A DNA stretch of 14,819 bases from positions 1 to 14,819 of the forward strand of contig JAEHDI010000463.1 in NCBI GenBank assembly GCA_016880505.1, written 5' to 3'. Within the stretch, counting starts at the first letter, position 1. Each line of letters begins with the position of its first letter. Below, piece after piece: positions 1-7,760 of this stretch. The position numbers and the translations under genes are program-made. The notes under the pieces were generated by a model. The model was given only the letters and a program-made list of their open reading frames with translations. It searched no databases and was not told the origin of the DNA. Source of the DNA: Bryobacterales bacterium. GTDB lineage: Bacteria; Acidobacteriota; Terriglobia; Bryobacterales; Bryobacteraceae.

Positions 1-106
1 AGCAACGCAAGTCGGGATTCGCGCGGAGCGTATCCGGTCGCGGCGTCCGCTGGCGCCGGAATTCCGATGGTCCTGGCCGGCAGGCAGCTCGTACATCAAT
101 GCGGCG

Positions 107-3100
107 TTGCCGCCGCGAAGCCGTTCGGCTAGCGCCCAGAACCCTCCGGTCCTTCAGCCGCCGCCACTTGGAAATACCGAGCCGCCGCTAGAAGTGGGCA
201 GGGTTCTGCAAGTGCCGCCAACTGTCGCTGAGTGGGATGACCCGGCCTGGAAAGGGATACGTGAGTTTGAGCTAGCCCTGAATGAGACGTCGCCGCGCGC
301 TCCGAGGCATCCGACACAGGTCAGGTGGATGCACGATGGACGCACGCTCGCGCTACAGTTCCGCATGGACGAGCCGGAACCCGTGGTTGCACGGGCGGGA
401 GGAAGAGATAGTGCGGTGACCGGCGACGATCACGTGGCTGTTTACTTGGCAACGAGCGGCTCGGCTTTCTTGGAAATTGCCACGAATTCGGTGGGCGCAA
501 TCCGCGACGCCGTAGGCAGGGGCCCACACTCGATGGGAACGCGGTCCGACTGGAACGCGGACTTCGAAGTGCAAGCAAACATCCGGCACGGACACTGGAT
601 CGCGCGGCTAAACATACCGCTCGAACAGTGTGCTGCGGCACTTGGGGAAACCGGCGTGCCACGGAACTGGCGCATCCTTCTGGTCCGCTACCGAGCTCCC
701 CGGCCAGGCGAGGCGGCGGAAACGAGCACCCTGCCCGGGCTGGAGGGGGCTTCGAGCTTCTATGGGCCCATTCGATACCAAGCCTTGAACTTGCTTGACG
801 GCGATCCAACAGAGGTGAACCTCCCGCACGCACTCGAAAGGGTGCCGCCGGCCGGTCTGGCCGGCGAACTTGCAGCCATGGAACCATACGTATGGCCGTC
901 GCTCGACCGCCGTTATCAGGGCGTGCGTACTATGCTCCAGCGCTATATGCGGATACGGACGGAAGGCGCTGTGTTGGCCGAGCGGCGAGCTTGGGAACAG
1001 GTAGAAACGCGCGAGGACTGGGAACGCTTCCGTGACGAGCGGATCGAAGGACTACGCGAGTCAGTGGGCAAGTTTCCGCCAGACAGACCGGCGCTAGACG
1101 CACGGGTGAGCGTCCGCCGGAAGGGCGACGGCTATGTGCTGGAGAACCTAGCGTTCCAGAGCCGGCCGGGATTCTATGTGACGGCGAACCTCTATCTTCC
1201 GGAGCGGCTCACACCGCCGATTCCAGCGATCATTATTGTGCATAGCCAGCACTATCCGAAGACGCAGGGCGAACTGCACGATATGGGCGAGATGTGGGCA
1301 CGAACGGGTTGCGCGGTGCTCATCATCGAGCGGCCGGGTTACGGTGAGCGGGCGGAAACCACGACATGGTACAGGCAGGCGTACGCGTCCCGGTTCACGT
1401 TCACAAAGCAACTTTTTCTGATCGGCGAAAGCCACTCGGGATGGGCGGCGTGGGACATCATCCGGTCCGTCGATTTCTTGCATGACCGCCCGGAGGTGGA
1501 CAAGAATCGGATCATTCTGCTCGGGTCGGTGGCGGGTGGAGGCGAGCCGGCAGCGGTCGCAGCCGCGCTTGACCCGCGAATTACGGCAGTCGTCCCGTTC
1601 AACTATGACCAGGGGCATGTCAGGGTACACGGGGACTCTCCCGGGCAGATTGCCAGGCAGTTCTCGCCCTGGTTGGTGGCGGCGTCGGTTGCACCCCGGA
1701 AATTTGTGCGGGCGTTCGAGTTCGGCTGGGAAGGGGCTGAAGAGTCCGACTACCCCGAGTTGTGGGTGGATGGCATGAAGCGCTCTGAGAAGGTATGGGG
1801 CTTTTACGGCGCACGAGAGAACTTGGCCTCGTCACAAGCGTACGGATTGATCCGGCTGAGCATGGAGCGGGTGAGCCACTGCTTCAGCATCGGGCCGCAA
1901 CAGCGCGAGCCGCTCTACGCAATTTTCAATCGTTGGTTCGGTATTCCGTTTCCATCTCAAGAAGACCTGGAAATACTGCCTGATTCTCAACTTTCCACAA
2001 ATCCAGTGCGAGAGGCGGCCCGAAGACAGGAAGCACTGCGGCGGAGGCCCCATGCGGATTTATTAAGTATTCCTCCGGATCTCTCCGCAAGAATCCAGCG
2101 GAGGAAGATCCATCAGGTCGCGCACGAGATGGGTAAGGAGATGCTCGCGGCGGCACGTCAGCGGCGGCAGTCGCTGAGTGCCGAGGAGAGGGTGCAACGG
2201 TTGCGGGACGAGTTGAGGCCGATGCTCGGCGACATCTCCCCTACAGGCTCCCCGAGGTCGGAGAGGGTCTGGACCCGGACGCTTGACGGCGTGGTCGTAG
2301 AGGCAGTGAGCCTGGAGGTGGAAAACGGAATCCGGGTGCCGCTATTCTTGATGCGCCCGCAAGGGCGTCCGGTTGCACCCGTGGTTGTGGCGTTGGCACA
2401 GAGCGGCAAGGAGCGGTTTCTGGCAAACCGATCGAGGGAACTGGAACAGTTGCTGCGCGCTGGGGTTGCAGTGTGCCTCCCCGACGTTAGGGGTACGGGC
2501 GAGACAGCGTCGAGTTCGGAACTCGATGATCCTGACACGCAGCCGGCGATTCGGGAGTTTGACCTCGCGCGCAGTCTGCTCGGGTCCCGGCTAAAGGATT
2601 TGCGGACGGTGCTCGTGTATTTGCGCAACCGGCCTGATATAGACGCGAAGAGGATTGCCGTATGGGGAGATTCGTTTGCACCCTCCAATCCGAAAAACTT
2701 GTGGCTGGACGAGATAGAGTTTGAGGCAGGCCCCCAGATACAGCACTGGGCGGACCCACTCGGGGCGCATCTGGCGCTGCTGGCGGCTCTATACGAGAAC
2801 GATGTGCGGGCAGTGGCGGCGCGCGGTGGGCTTGTTGGCTATCTGACCGTGCTCGACGAACCCTACACGTATGTCCCGATGGACGTGATCGTTTGGCGCC
2901 TGCTCAAGAGCGCGGACATCGCCGATATCACCGGGGCGCTAGCTCCCCGTCCGGTAGTGCTCGCCGGCCTTGTGAACGGGAGGAACATCCTCACAGACGC
3001 GACGGATCTCGACCGGGTTTTGGAGCCTGCGAAGCGCGCCTATGAGTCAGCAGGCGCGGCGAACCGGCTGACGCTTAGTGCCGAATCGGAGAATATGGCG

Positions 3101-3127
3101 GCTTGGTTGATTGCAGCAACGAAGTAG
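107..3127 (+). CDS. CBM9-like domain fused to two alpha/beta-hydrolase (acetyl-xylan-esterase/dienelactone-hydrolase-like) domains
   Basis: This 1006-residue protein probably acts outside the cytoplasm on esterified carbohydrate. Residues about 30-215 resemble the CBM9-like sugar-binding fold (VAEWDDPAWKGI, HDGRTLALQFRMDEPEP, HWIARLNIPLEQ). Residues about 330-640 form a first hydrolase domain with strand AIIIVHSQHYP and conserved ERPGYGE. Its nucleophile elbow reads GSVAGGGE (473-480), so Ala476 sits where GxSGGG families have Ser; His591 (VSHCF) could be the catalytic His. Residues about 735-1006 form a second domain with an intact elbow WGDSFA (Ser856), but I find no His near its C-terminus. 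The chosen start is TTG at 107 with no clear Shine-Dalgarno. The frame stays open to base 2, so the true start and signal peptide may lie upstream; SASAQ at residues 7-11 looks like the end of a signal peptide. Codon use is less GC3-biased than in the PepSY genes downstream. Fold assignment is good; substrate is unknown. Confidence 0.85.
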   Translation: MPPRSRSASAQNPPVLQPPPLGNTEPPLEVGRVLQVPPTVAEWDDPAWKGIREFELALNETSPRAPRHPTQVRWMHDGRTLALQFRMDEPEPVVARAGGRDSAVTGDDHVAVYLATSGSAFLEIATNSVGAIRDAVGRGPHSMGTRSDWNADFEVQANIRHGHWIARLNIPLEQCAAALGETGVPRNWRILLVRYRAPRPGEAAETSTLPGLEGASSFYGPIRYQALNLLDGDPTEVNLPHALERVPPAGLAGELAAMEPYVWPSLDRRYQGVRTMLQRYMRIRTEGAVLAERRAWEQVETREDWERFRDERIEGLRESVGKFPPDRPALDARVSVRRKGDGYVLENLAFQSRPGFYVTANLYLPERLTPPIPAIIIVHSQHYPKTQGELHDMGEMWARTGCAVLIIERPGYGERAETTTWYRQAYASRFTFTKQLFLIGESHSGWAAWDIIRSVDFLHDRPEVDKNRIILLGSVAGGGEPAAVAAALDPRITAVVPFNYDQGHVRVHGDSPGQIARQFSPWLVAASVAPRKFVRAFEFGWEGAEESDYPELWVDGMKRSEKVWGFYGARENLASSQAYGLIRLSMERVSHCFSIGPQQREPLYAIFNRWFGIPFPSQEDLEILPDSQLSTNPVREAARRQEALRRRPHADLLSIPPDLSARIQRRKIHQVAHEMGKEMLAAARQRRQSLSAEERVQRLRDELRPMLGDISPTGSPRSERVWTRTLDGVVVEAVSLEVENGIRVPLFLMRPQGRPVAPVVVALAQSGKERFLANRSRELEQLLRAGVAVCLPDVRGTGETASSSELDDPDTQPAIREFDLARSLLGSRLKDLRTVLVYLRNRPDIDAKRIAVWGDSFAPSNPKNLWLDEIEFEAGPQIQHWADPLGAHLALLAALYENDVRAVAARGGLVGYLTVLDEPYTYVPMDVIVWRLLKSADIADITGALAPRPVVLAGLVNGRNILTDATDLDRVLEPAKRAYESAGAANRLTLSAESENMAAWLIAATK

Positions 3128-3189
3128 CGTCAGGATACGGTGCTACCATACCTTCCTTCCGTGACGTGCTGTCTCCGTCCTGGCTGGGC

Positions 3190-3237
3190 CATACAGCCCG
3201 CCCCTCCATTCGGTACACTCTTTAGGTTCCAGGGGGG
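3190..3237 (+). promoter_or_regulatory. Weak putative promoter and strong RBS ahead of the PepSY pair
   Basis: A -10-like TACACT (3214-3219) lies in the 113-bp gap after the esterase gene. No convincing -35 is present at 16-18 bp. The ribosome site is AGGGGGG (3231-3237), 3 nt before the ATG at 3241, a very G-rich Shine-Dalgarno. No terminator hairpin is visible for the upstream gene, so read-through is possible. Confidence 0.3.
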
Positions 3238-3240
3238 TCG

Positions 3241-3837
3241 ATGTTTTCCAAGATCGTTCGCAGGTCACACATGTACCTCGCGCTGTTCCTCACGCCATGG
3301 ATACTGATGTACGCGCTCAGCACCATGGCGATGAACCACCGCGAATTCTTTAAGCAGTTCTACGGCGAGCAGCCGGTGGCGTGGGAGAAGGAGCGCGAGC
3401 TGACCTATCCCGGCACGTTCCCCGAGGATGCAAAGCCGAACGATGTGGCCCGGCAGATTCTGGTGAGCCTCAGCATGGACGGGGCGCACAATGCGAACCG
3501 CTCGAAGGACGGCGCCCGCCTCACCATCGTTCGCCACGACCCGATCACGCCCCGGCGCATCACTTACACACCCGCGGATAGCCGGCTCGTCATCGAGAGC
3601 CAGGTTTTCCGCACGCCAGCGTTTCTCGAACGCATGCACCGCCGTCGCGGCTATCAGTCGGGCTACGCTCTGGACGACACCTGGGCGTTCTCGGTCGACC
3701 TCGTGATCGTCGCCATGATTTTCTGGGTGGCCTCCGGCCTCTGGATGTGGTGGGAAATGAAAGTGACCCGCCGTCTTGGCTTCGCGTTCGCCGCGTCGGG
3801 CGTGGCGATCTTCGCCCTGTTTCTGTCAACCATCTGA
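3241..3837 (+). CDS. PepSY-associated TM protein, first of a pair
   Basis: This 198-residue inner-membrane protein has an N-terminal RRSHMYLALFLTPW amphipathic/TM segment (about 8-31). A soluble, probably periplasmic region follows (about 32-148). It ends with two more helices (about 151-170 and 178-197). The WVASGLWMWWEM signature (about 162-173) and the His-containing FLERMHRRRGY (about 128-138) are typical of short PepSY-associated TM proteins, which often occur near iron/siderophore or electron-transfer genes. No TonB receptor or reductase is seen here, so the substrate is open. The ATG at 3241 follows a G-rich RBS. The next gene begins 13 nt after the stop, so the two are almost surely cotranscribed, and they may form a heterodimer. 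Confidence 0.8.
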   Translation: MFSKIVRRSHMYLALFLTPWILMYALSTMAMNHREFFKQFYGEQPVAWEKERELTYPGTFPEDAKPNDVARQILVSLSMDGAHNANRSKDGARLTIVRHDPITPRRITYTPADSRLVIESQVFRTPAFLERMHRRRGYQSGYALDDTWAFSVDLVIVAMIFWVASGLWMWWEMKVTRRLGFAFAASGVAIFALFLSTI

Positions 3838-3850
3838 GAGGAAACCGGCC

Positions 3851-4447
3851 ATGACCTTTCACCTTCTTACCCGTCGCATTCATCTCTACCTCGGCTTGTC
3901 ACTCCTGCCGTGGTTTTTTCTCTACGGCGTAAGTTCGATCCCGTTCAGCCACGCCCCCTATTTCCAGAAGCTCCATGACGACGGCGCCCCGCAGTGGACG
4001 GTCCGCTTCGAAAAGCCATATGAGATCCAGGTACCGAAAGAGGGCGACATGCGCGCGACCGGCGCGCGTATCCTCGCGGACAACGGGCTCAAAGGCAGTT
4101 TCGGAACCTACCGGCCGAATGAAAAGATGCTGGAGACGTATCTGTTCACCTTCTGGACGGCGACCAGGGTGCGGTACTTCACCGAGGAAAAGCGGTTGCT
4201 CGTCGAGGACCGGCGCTCCCGCTGGGATCAGGTCCTCACCGGCATGCATGCCCGTGGCGGCTTCGAGCAGGATTCGATTTTGAGCGATGCCTGGGGGATC
4301 TTCGTCGACGTCGTTTGCCTTGGCATGATCCTGTGGATCGCCAGCGGCATTTACATGTGGTGGCACATCGGTTCCACCCGCGCCTGGGGCTGGCTCGCCC
4401 TCGGCGGTGGGTTGGCCGCCTTCGCCGTCTTCCTGGCGGCGCTGTAG
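3851..4447 (+). CDS. PepSY-associated TM protein, second of a pair
   Basis: This is a 198-residue paralogue of the preceding gene with the same layout. It has an N-terminal helix (LTRRIHLYLGLSLLPWFFLYG), a soluble middle, the His-containing MHARGGF, then two helices with the signature WIASGIYMWWHI. The start is ATG 3851, supported by GAGAGG (3836-3841), which overlaps the upstream stop, at 9-nt spacing. A longer frame from 3776 would overlap the previous gene and is unlikely. Only the membrane signatures and the N-terminus are well conserved between the pair; the soluble regions have diverged, which suggests distinct roles in one complex. The function is probably in membrane redox or iron metabolism, but this is inferred from the family. 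Confidence 0.8.
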   Translation: MTFHLLTRRIHLYLGLSLLPWFFLYGVSSIPFSHAPYFQKLHDDGAPQWTVRFEKPYEIQVPKEGDMRATGARILADNGLKGSFGTYRPNEKMLETYLFTFWTATRVRYFTEEKRLLVEDRRSRWDQVLTGMHARGGFEQDSILSDAWGIFVDVVCLGMILWIASGIYMWWHIGSTRAWGWLALGGGLAAFAVFLAAL

Positions 4448-4483
4448 GGCTGCCCGAAAAGCAGAGCCGCTTCGGTTAGCTCG

Positions 4484-4513
4484 TGTTATACTTATCCATA
4501 ACAGAGTGAGGAG
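4484..4513 (+). promoter_or_regulatory. mazEF promoter with inverted-repeat operator and RBS
   Basis: TATACT (4487-4492) is a good -10 box, without an evident -35. It is embedded in a perfect 6-bp-arm dyad, TGTTAT-N8-ATAACA (4484-4503). A dyad over the -10 fits autorepression by the AbrB-fold antitoxin, which is usual for MazE-type systems. The ribosome site GAGGAG (4508-4513) is 5 nt before the ATG at 4519. Confidence 0.55.
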
Positions 4514-4518
4514 ATTCC

Positions 4519-4779
4519 ATGGCAAGCGTCACGCTACGCAACCTCGGCGGATCGGTTGTAATGGCCGTTCCCAAGAAGATCCTGGGCCTGGTGCACCTGG
4601 ATGCTGGCTCGACGGTCGACCTGAGCGTGGAAAACGGCCGCCTGATCGTCGATCCAAGACCGAGACCAAGGTATACGCTGGCCGAACTTCTGTCCCGTTC
4701 CCGGCCGGCCGACCTTCGCCCCAGGCGGGCGGATAAGGCGTGGTTGCGCGGCGGCCCCGTTGGGAGAGAAATGATTTGA
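4519..4779 (+). CDS. mazE: MazE/ChpS-like antitoxin (AbrB/SpoVT fold)
   Basis: This 86-residue antitoxin should neutralise the following RNase toxin and repress the shared promoter. Residues about 1-46 match the swapped-hairpin AbrB/MazE DNA-binding fold: TLRNLGGSVVMAVPKKIL, then LDAGSTVDLSVENGRLIV. The tail (RYTLAELL near 51-58 and the terminal W...VGREMI) resembles E. coli ChpS and is the expected toxin-wrapping region. It has a strong RBS and an ATG start. Its stop codon overlaps the toxin start, a translational-coupling arrangement typical of antitoxin-toxin operons. Confidence 0.85.
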   Translation: MASVTLRNLGGSVVMAVPKKILGLVHLDAGSTVDLSVENGRLIVDPRPRPRYTLAELLSRSRPADLRPRRADKAWLRGGPVGREMI

Positions 4780-5120
4780 AGCGGGGCATACCGGACCGGG
4801 GAGATATCTTCCACATCGATCTCGACCCGGTTAAGGGCCGGGAGCAGCAAGGCAAGAGGTTTGTGCTCGTTCTCACCCCAGCCGTCTTCAATCGGTTTGG
4901 CCTTATGTTGGTGTGCCCTGTCACTCAGGGCGGCATGTTCGCCAGGGAACACGGCTTCGCCGTCTCACTGAGTGGCGCGGGCTCTCGCACCCAGGGAGTC
5001 GCGCTTTGCCACCAGGTCCGCACCCTCGACTACAAGGAGCGCAGCGCCACTTGGGTCGAATCCCTGCCGGCGGACATCGTGGAGGAAGTCCTGGCCCGCG
5101 TCCGGACCTTGCTCGACTGA
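4776..5120 (+). CDS. mazF: MazF/ChpB/PemK-family mRNA interferase toxin
   Basis: This 114-residue endoribonuclease should cleave mRNA at short sequence motifs when free of antitoxin. It shows the family opening RGDIFHIDLDP (8-18), then GREQQGKRFVLVLTP (21-35; the usual RP after the conserved Arg is RF), CPVTQGG (47-53) and AGSRTQGVALCHQVRTLD. Arg28 and Thr50 correspond to the conserved active-site Arg and Thr/Ser of MazF proteins. It is closest in pattern to E. coli ChpB. I chose TTG 4776, which overlaps the antitoxin stop by 4 bp and has GGAGAG (4762-4767) 8 nt upstream. GTG 4740 in the same frame would add 12 unusual residues inside mazE. All key residues look intact. Confidence 0.88.
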   Translation: MKRGIPDRGDIFHIDLDPVKGREQQGKRFVLVLTPAVFNRFGLMLVCPVTQGGMFAREHGFAVSLSGAGSRTQGVALCHQVRTLDYKERSATWVESLPADIVEEVLARVRTLLD

Positions 5121-5135
5121 AGTGGCGCTGGGGAT

Positions 5136-5171
5136 ATCGAGGGTCAAGTTTTCCGCGCGCCAGCGTTCCTC
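5136..5171 (+). pseudogene. Relic of a PepSY-associated TM gene
   Basis: These 36 bases match 3592-3627 of the first PepSY gene at 31 positions and read IEGQVFRAPAFL against IESQVFRTPAFL. Three of the five changes are at third codon positions, so this is an old diverged paralogue rather than a recent duplication. Similarity stops abruptly on both sides: the MazF stop lies 15 bp upstream, and unrelated sequence leads into the next gene downstream. It suggests that mazEF and/or the downstream region replaced most of a third PepSY copy. Confidence 0.6.
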
Positions 5172-5180
5172 CTTGCGGCG

Positions 5181-5693
5181 TCACAAGTGGAATACCCGTT
5201 TCAACAGGCCGACATACTGCGAGCCAGTAGTAATGATGATCAATGCGAAGTAGCCAATTGCAAGTGCGCCTCCACCCGCAAATTGTCCCCATCGCCTAAG
5301 CTCCGGCCGCGTTCGGAGAAATCCGGCGAGGCAAGCGACTATAAGTAGGAAATGACCCGCGGCCGCGACCACGGCGATCAACAGGTCGGGTCTGTGAAGT
5401 TCGCCTGTTCGAAGTAGCATCGAAATCTGCTGCAGTCCGGCTTTGATGAACGTTGTAACGAACAGGTTGATGTAATTCCAGAATGCGGCGATGATGCACC
5501 CCGCACCGAATCCCCACGCGCTCTGCATCCGCGTCAGCACGATCACCGCAACGTAGATCAGAGCCTGAAGAACATGCAGCACCCGGATTCTTGGATCAAA
5601 CACGGCTGATAGGAACAGAGCAAAGATGAAGAATCCCGCTCCGGCCAAAATCGACGCGTTAACCCAACGAGGATTTTCCCCAGACTTGGGCAT
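5181..5693 (-). CDS. Unknown polytopic membrane protein
   Basis: This 170-residue protein has about five predicted membrane segments: about 12-33 (ILAGAGFFIFALFLSAVF), 38-56, 62-86, 103-124 and 138-158. It carries short charged loops and a basic C-terminus (LLKRVFHL). I do not recognise a family motif, and the role is unknown. The start is ATG 5693; GTG 5696 immediately before it is equally possible, and neither has a clear Shine-Dalgarno. The gene converges on mazF with a 60-bp gap holding the PepSY relic. The 165 bp upstream to 5861 contain no gene, promoter or terminator that I can support. Confidence 0.65.
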   Translation of the reverse strand: MPKSGENPRWVNASILAGAGFFIFALFLSAVFDPRIRVLHVLQALIYVAVIVLTRMQSAWGFGAGCIIAAFWNYINLFVTTFIKAGLQQISMLLRTGELHRPDLLIAVVAAAGHFLLIVACLAGFLRTRPELRRWGQFAGGGALAIGYFALIIITTGSQYVGLLKRVFHL

Positions 5694-5861
5694 CACCCAG
5701 AGTAACGATCTCGCAACTCATCGAGTTCCAGGATTTTCGGGCGGCGCTGTCAGGGATTCCAGGCGCAGTCGTGGCACAAGCTTCAGCCGGTGGTCGTCGC
5801 TGCGGCCCGCTCTGCCGGAGTAGTTCGGCCACCTCCGTGCTTGTGTTGCGGCGGGTCGAGT

Positions 5862-7694
5862 CTACGGAAATTCAAGGGCGCGCACAACGCCCTGACTGGG
5901 CCCTCCGGGTTTCGGTTCGTATTCGATCCGAATCTGCTTGCCGCCCTGCCGCCCACAACTGAACTCGACGGCCGCGCCGCTGCCGCTTCGAATCTGGACG
6001 CGTTCAGGGTCCGTCACGTCGAATGCCAAAGGGCGTCCCCCTGCCAACACTCGGAGGCGCGCGGTTTTGCCCAGGCACTCCACAGCTTCCAGAGTGCCAT
6101 CCACAACAGGCCAGTCCGAGGTCACCGCCGCAGTCTCGGCTGTCTTCTTTTCCGATTCCGGCTGCATGGGCGCCCGCTCCAAACGAGGACGACCTTCGCT
6201 CCCGAATACCGGTTCGCTTACCGTCGCCCGTTCGAGTGCGCTTCGCGCCGGTGCGGTCGGACGATCCTCCACCAATGCGGCAACTAACTGCTGCACGGAT
6301 GCACGTTCCTCTTGTGTTTTCGCGTACTTCAGGCCGCTCTCAGCTGCGGTCCGTGCTTGCATCTTCTCGCCCAGCCGATAGTGAGCATACGCTGCAGCAA
6401 AAAAGAACCGGTAGGCTTCGTCGGGTCTGACAGTCTTCGTTGCACGGAACTCGGTCAAAGCTTCACCGTAACTCCCGTCTTGCACCAGCAGGAAGCCCAG
6501 ATTCAGGTGCGTCAGCCGGTCGGTCGGATTCAGTCCGGCTGCGCGCTGGAGAACTGTTATTGCTTCGGTCCGGTGGCCGCGTTCAGCAAGTAACATACCG
6601 TAGTCGAAATGCATCTTCGCGTTCGAGCTGCCCAGTTCGGTGGCCAGTCGGAAATGGTCGATAGCTTGGTCGACCTTTCCGTTACGCCAGCTTAGCTGGG
6701 CGAGGCCGTGTTGGGCCTCCCAGCTCTTCGGAAATTGGGAGGCAAGTTCCTCAAAGGCTTCCTGGGCCTGGGCGACTTTGCCTTTCTGGCCCGCCAGAAT
6801 GTCGGCTAAGGCCAAGCCGACTTCGAGAGCAGTGGCTGGCTGCACATCCGGCTGCTCTGTCTTCTTAGGCAGCTTTACCTCATGTAGCGATGCACTGAAC
6901 CACCTGCCACGAATGTACGAGTCTAGGTCCGCTTGGACCTCGCTGAGAGACTTGTTGTATATCTTTCGGAATGCATCGCGGGTGGTGGTGCCGGCGCCCA
7001 GTTCTCCGAGAAAGGCGGAGTAGCCCGCGCGATATTGTGCTTGGAGGGAGAGCATGTGTGCCAGAGCCCAGCTCTCCGCATAGAAGACGCCCGCGCGAGC
7101 CTTCTCGTTGTACAGTGGCGAGTCCCGTCCAGCAGTGGTGAGCTCTTCGAGCGGGATCCATTTCTCCCTCATCAGCACAAAACGGTGAACGTCAAGCGGG
7201 ATCCCGACTGCGATTTTCGAGCCCACTGGCTGCATGTTGGAATACAACTCTGCCAGTCCTTCATTAAGCCAAAGTGCCAGGTCGCCTCCGGCATATTTTG
7301 TCAGCAGGTGCGTGTACTCGTGCACTGTCACCGGCGAAACACCCTGGCCGGCCGTTCCCATCACAATGTAGTCGCAAGCCGCACCGGCCAGGTAGTAGGC
7401 GGCAGCGACCTCGCTCGGCTGGTACGGGCGGAATTCCTTCTCGGATCGGAATACAATAATCCGCACAGGCTGGCGGACTGTAATGCTGGCTCTGGTTCCT
7501 GCGGCTTGTACGAAAAAGCTACGAACCTCCTCAAAACGGCGGATGGTATTACGGCCGGCGCGCTCGCCGGCGGTAGTCAGTAACTCGAAATTCTCCGATG
7601 CAATCTTTACCCATGAGGGCTCGCCGGCAGCACGCATCGAGTGCTCTGGTAAGAACAACCACCACGCAGCAGCCGCTATCACTCTGCTCCGCAC
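5862..7694 (-). CDS. Secreted gluzincin-type (DUF1570/peptidase-MA-like) protein with TPRs
   Basis: This 610-residue protein probably acts in the periplasm or outside the cell. The GTG start at 7694 gives a signal peptide (MRSRVIAAAAWWLFLPEHSM, basic then hydrophobic). An in-frame GTG at 7760, directly after the glycosyltransferase stop, would spoil that peptide. HEYTH (125-129) followed by LWLNEGLAELYS (about 141-152) is the HExxH...NEGxAE zinc-site pattern of DUF1570/peptidase-MA proteins, so proteolytic activity is plausible. Residues about 290-470 hold TPR-like repeats (WEAQHGLAQLSWRNGKVDQAIDHFRLA; THLNLGFLLVQDGSYGEALTEF). A linker rich in Ala, Pro and Glu follows. The C-terminal module (about 528-605; GTLEAVECLG, VTDPERVQI, SCGRQGGKQIRIEY) looks like a small beta domain seen in similar acidobacterial proteins. 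It lies 66 bp downstream of the glycosyltransferase gene on the same strand and may share its transcript. The substrate is unknown. Confidence 0.8.
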   Translation of the reverse strand: MRSRVIAAAAWWLFLPEHSMRAAGEPSWVKIASENFELLTTAGERAGRNTIRRFEEVRSFFVQAAGTRASITVRQPVRIIVFRSEKEFRPYQPSEVAAAYYLAGAACDYIVMGTAGQGVSPVTVHEYTHLLTKYAGGDLALWLNEGLAELYSNMQPVGSKIAVGIPLDVHRFVLMREKWIPLEELTTAGRDSPLYNEKARAGVFYAESWALAHMLSLQAQYRAGYSAFLGELGAGTTTRDAFRKIYNKSLSEVQADLDSYIRGRWFSASLHEVKLPKKTEQPDVQPATALEVGLALADILAGQKGKVAQAQEAFEELASQFPKSWEAQHGLAQLSWRNGKVDQAIDHFRLATELGSSNAKMHFDYGMLLAERGHRTEAITVLQRAAGLNPTDRLTHLNLGFLLVQDGSYGEALTEFRATKTVRPDEAYRFFFAAAYAHYRLGEKMQARTAAESGLKYAKTQEERASVQQLVAALVEDRPTAPARSALERATVSEPVFGSEGRPRLERAPMQPESEKKTAETAAVTSDWPVVDGTLEAVECLGKTARLRVLAGGRPLAFDVTDPERVQIRSGSGAAVEFSCGRQGGKQIRIEYEPKPGGPSQGVVRALEFP

Positions 7695-7760
7695 GTTGCA
7701 GAGTCTATCATGCCCAGCCAGTAGCACGGGCTTCTGCCTGTGCCAGCCCAAGGCGGCCAC

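Noticed and set aside
1..132. Frame-1 stretch ending at TAG 130-132 as the tail of an upstream gene
   Set aside because: Only about 43 codons are visible with no recognisable motif; too little to call, though it could be real.
4448..4483. Terminator between the PepSY pair and mazEF
   Set aside because: Only a 4-bp CTGC/GCAG pairing is visible and no T-run follows.
3899..4525. Minus-strand open frame opposite the second PepSY gene
   Set aside because: Composition is Gly/Arg/Pro-rich without domains; the plus-strand PepSY signatures explain the region.
5770..5786. TGGCAC...TTCAGC as a plus-strand sigma-54 promoter
   Set aside because: The GG-to-GC spacing is off by one and no plus-strand gene follows.
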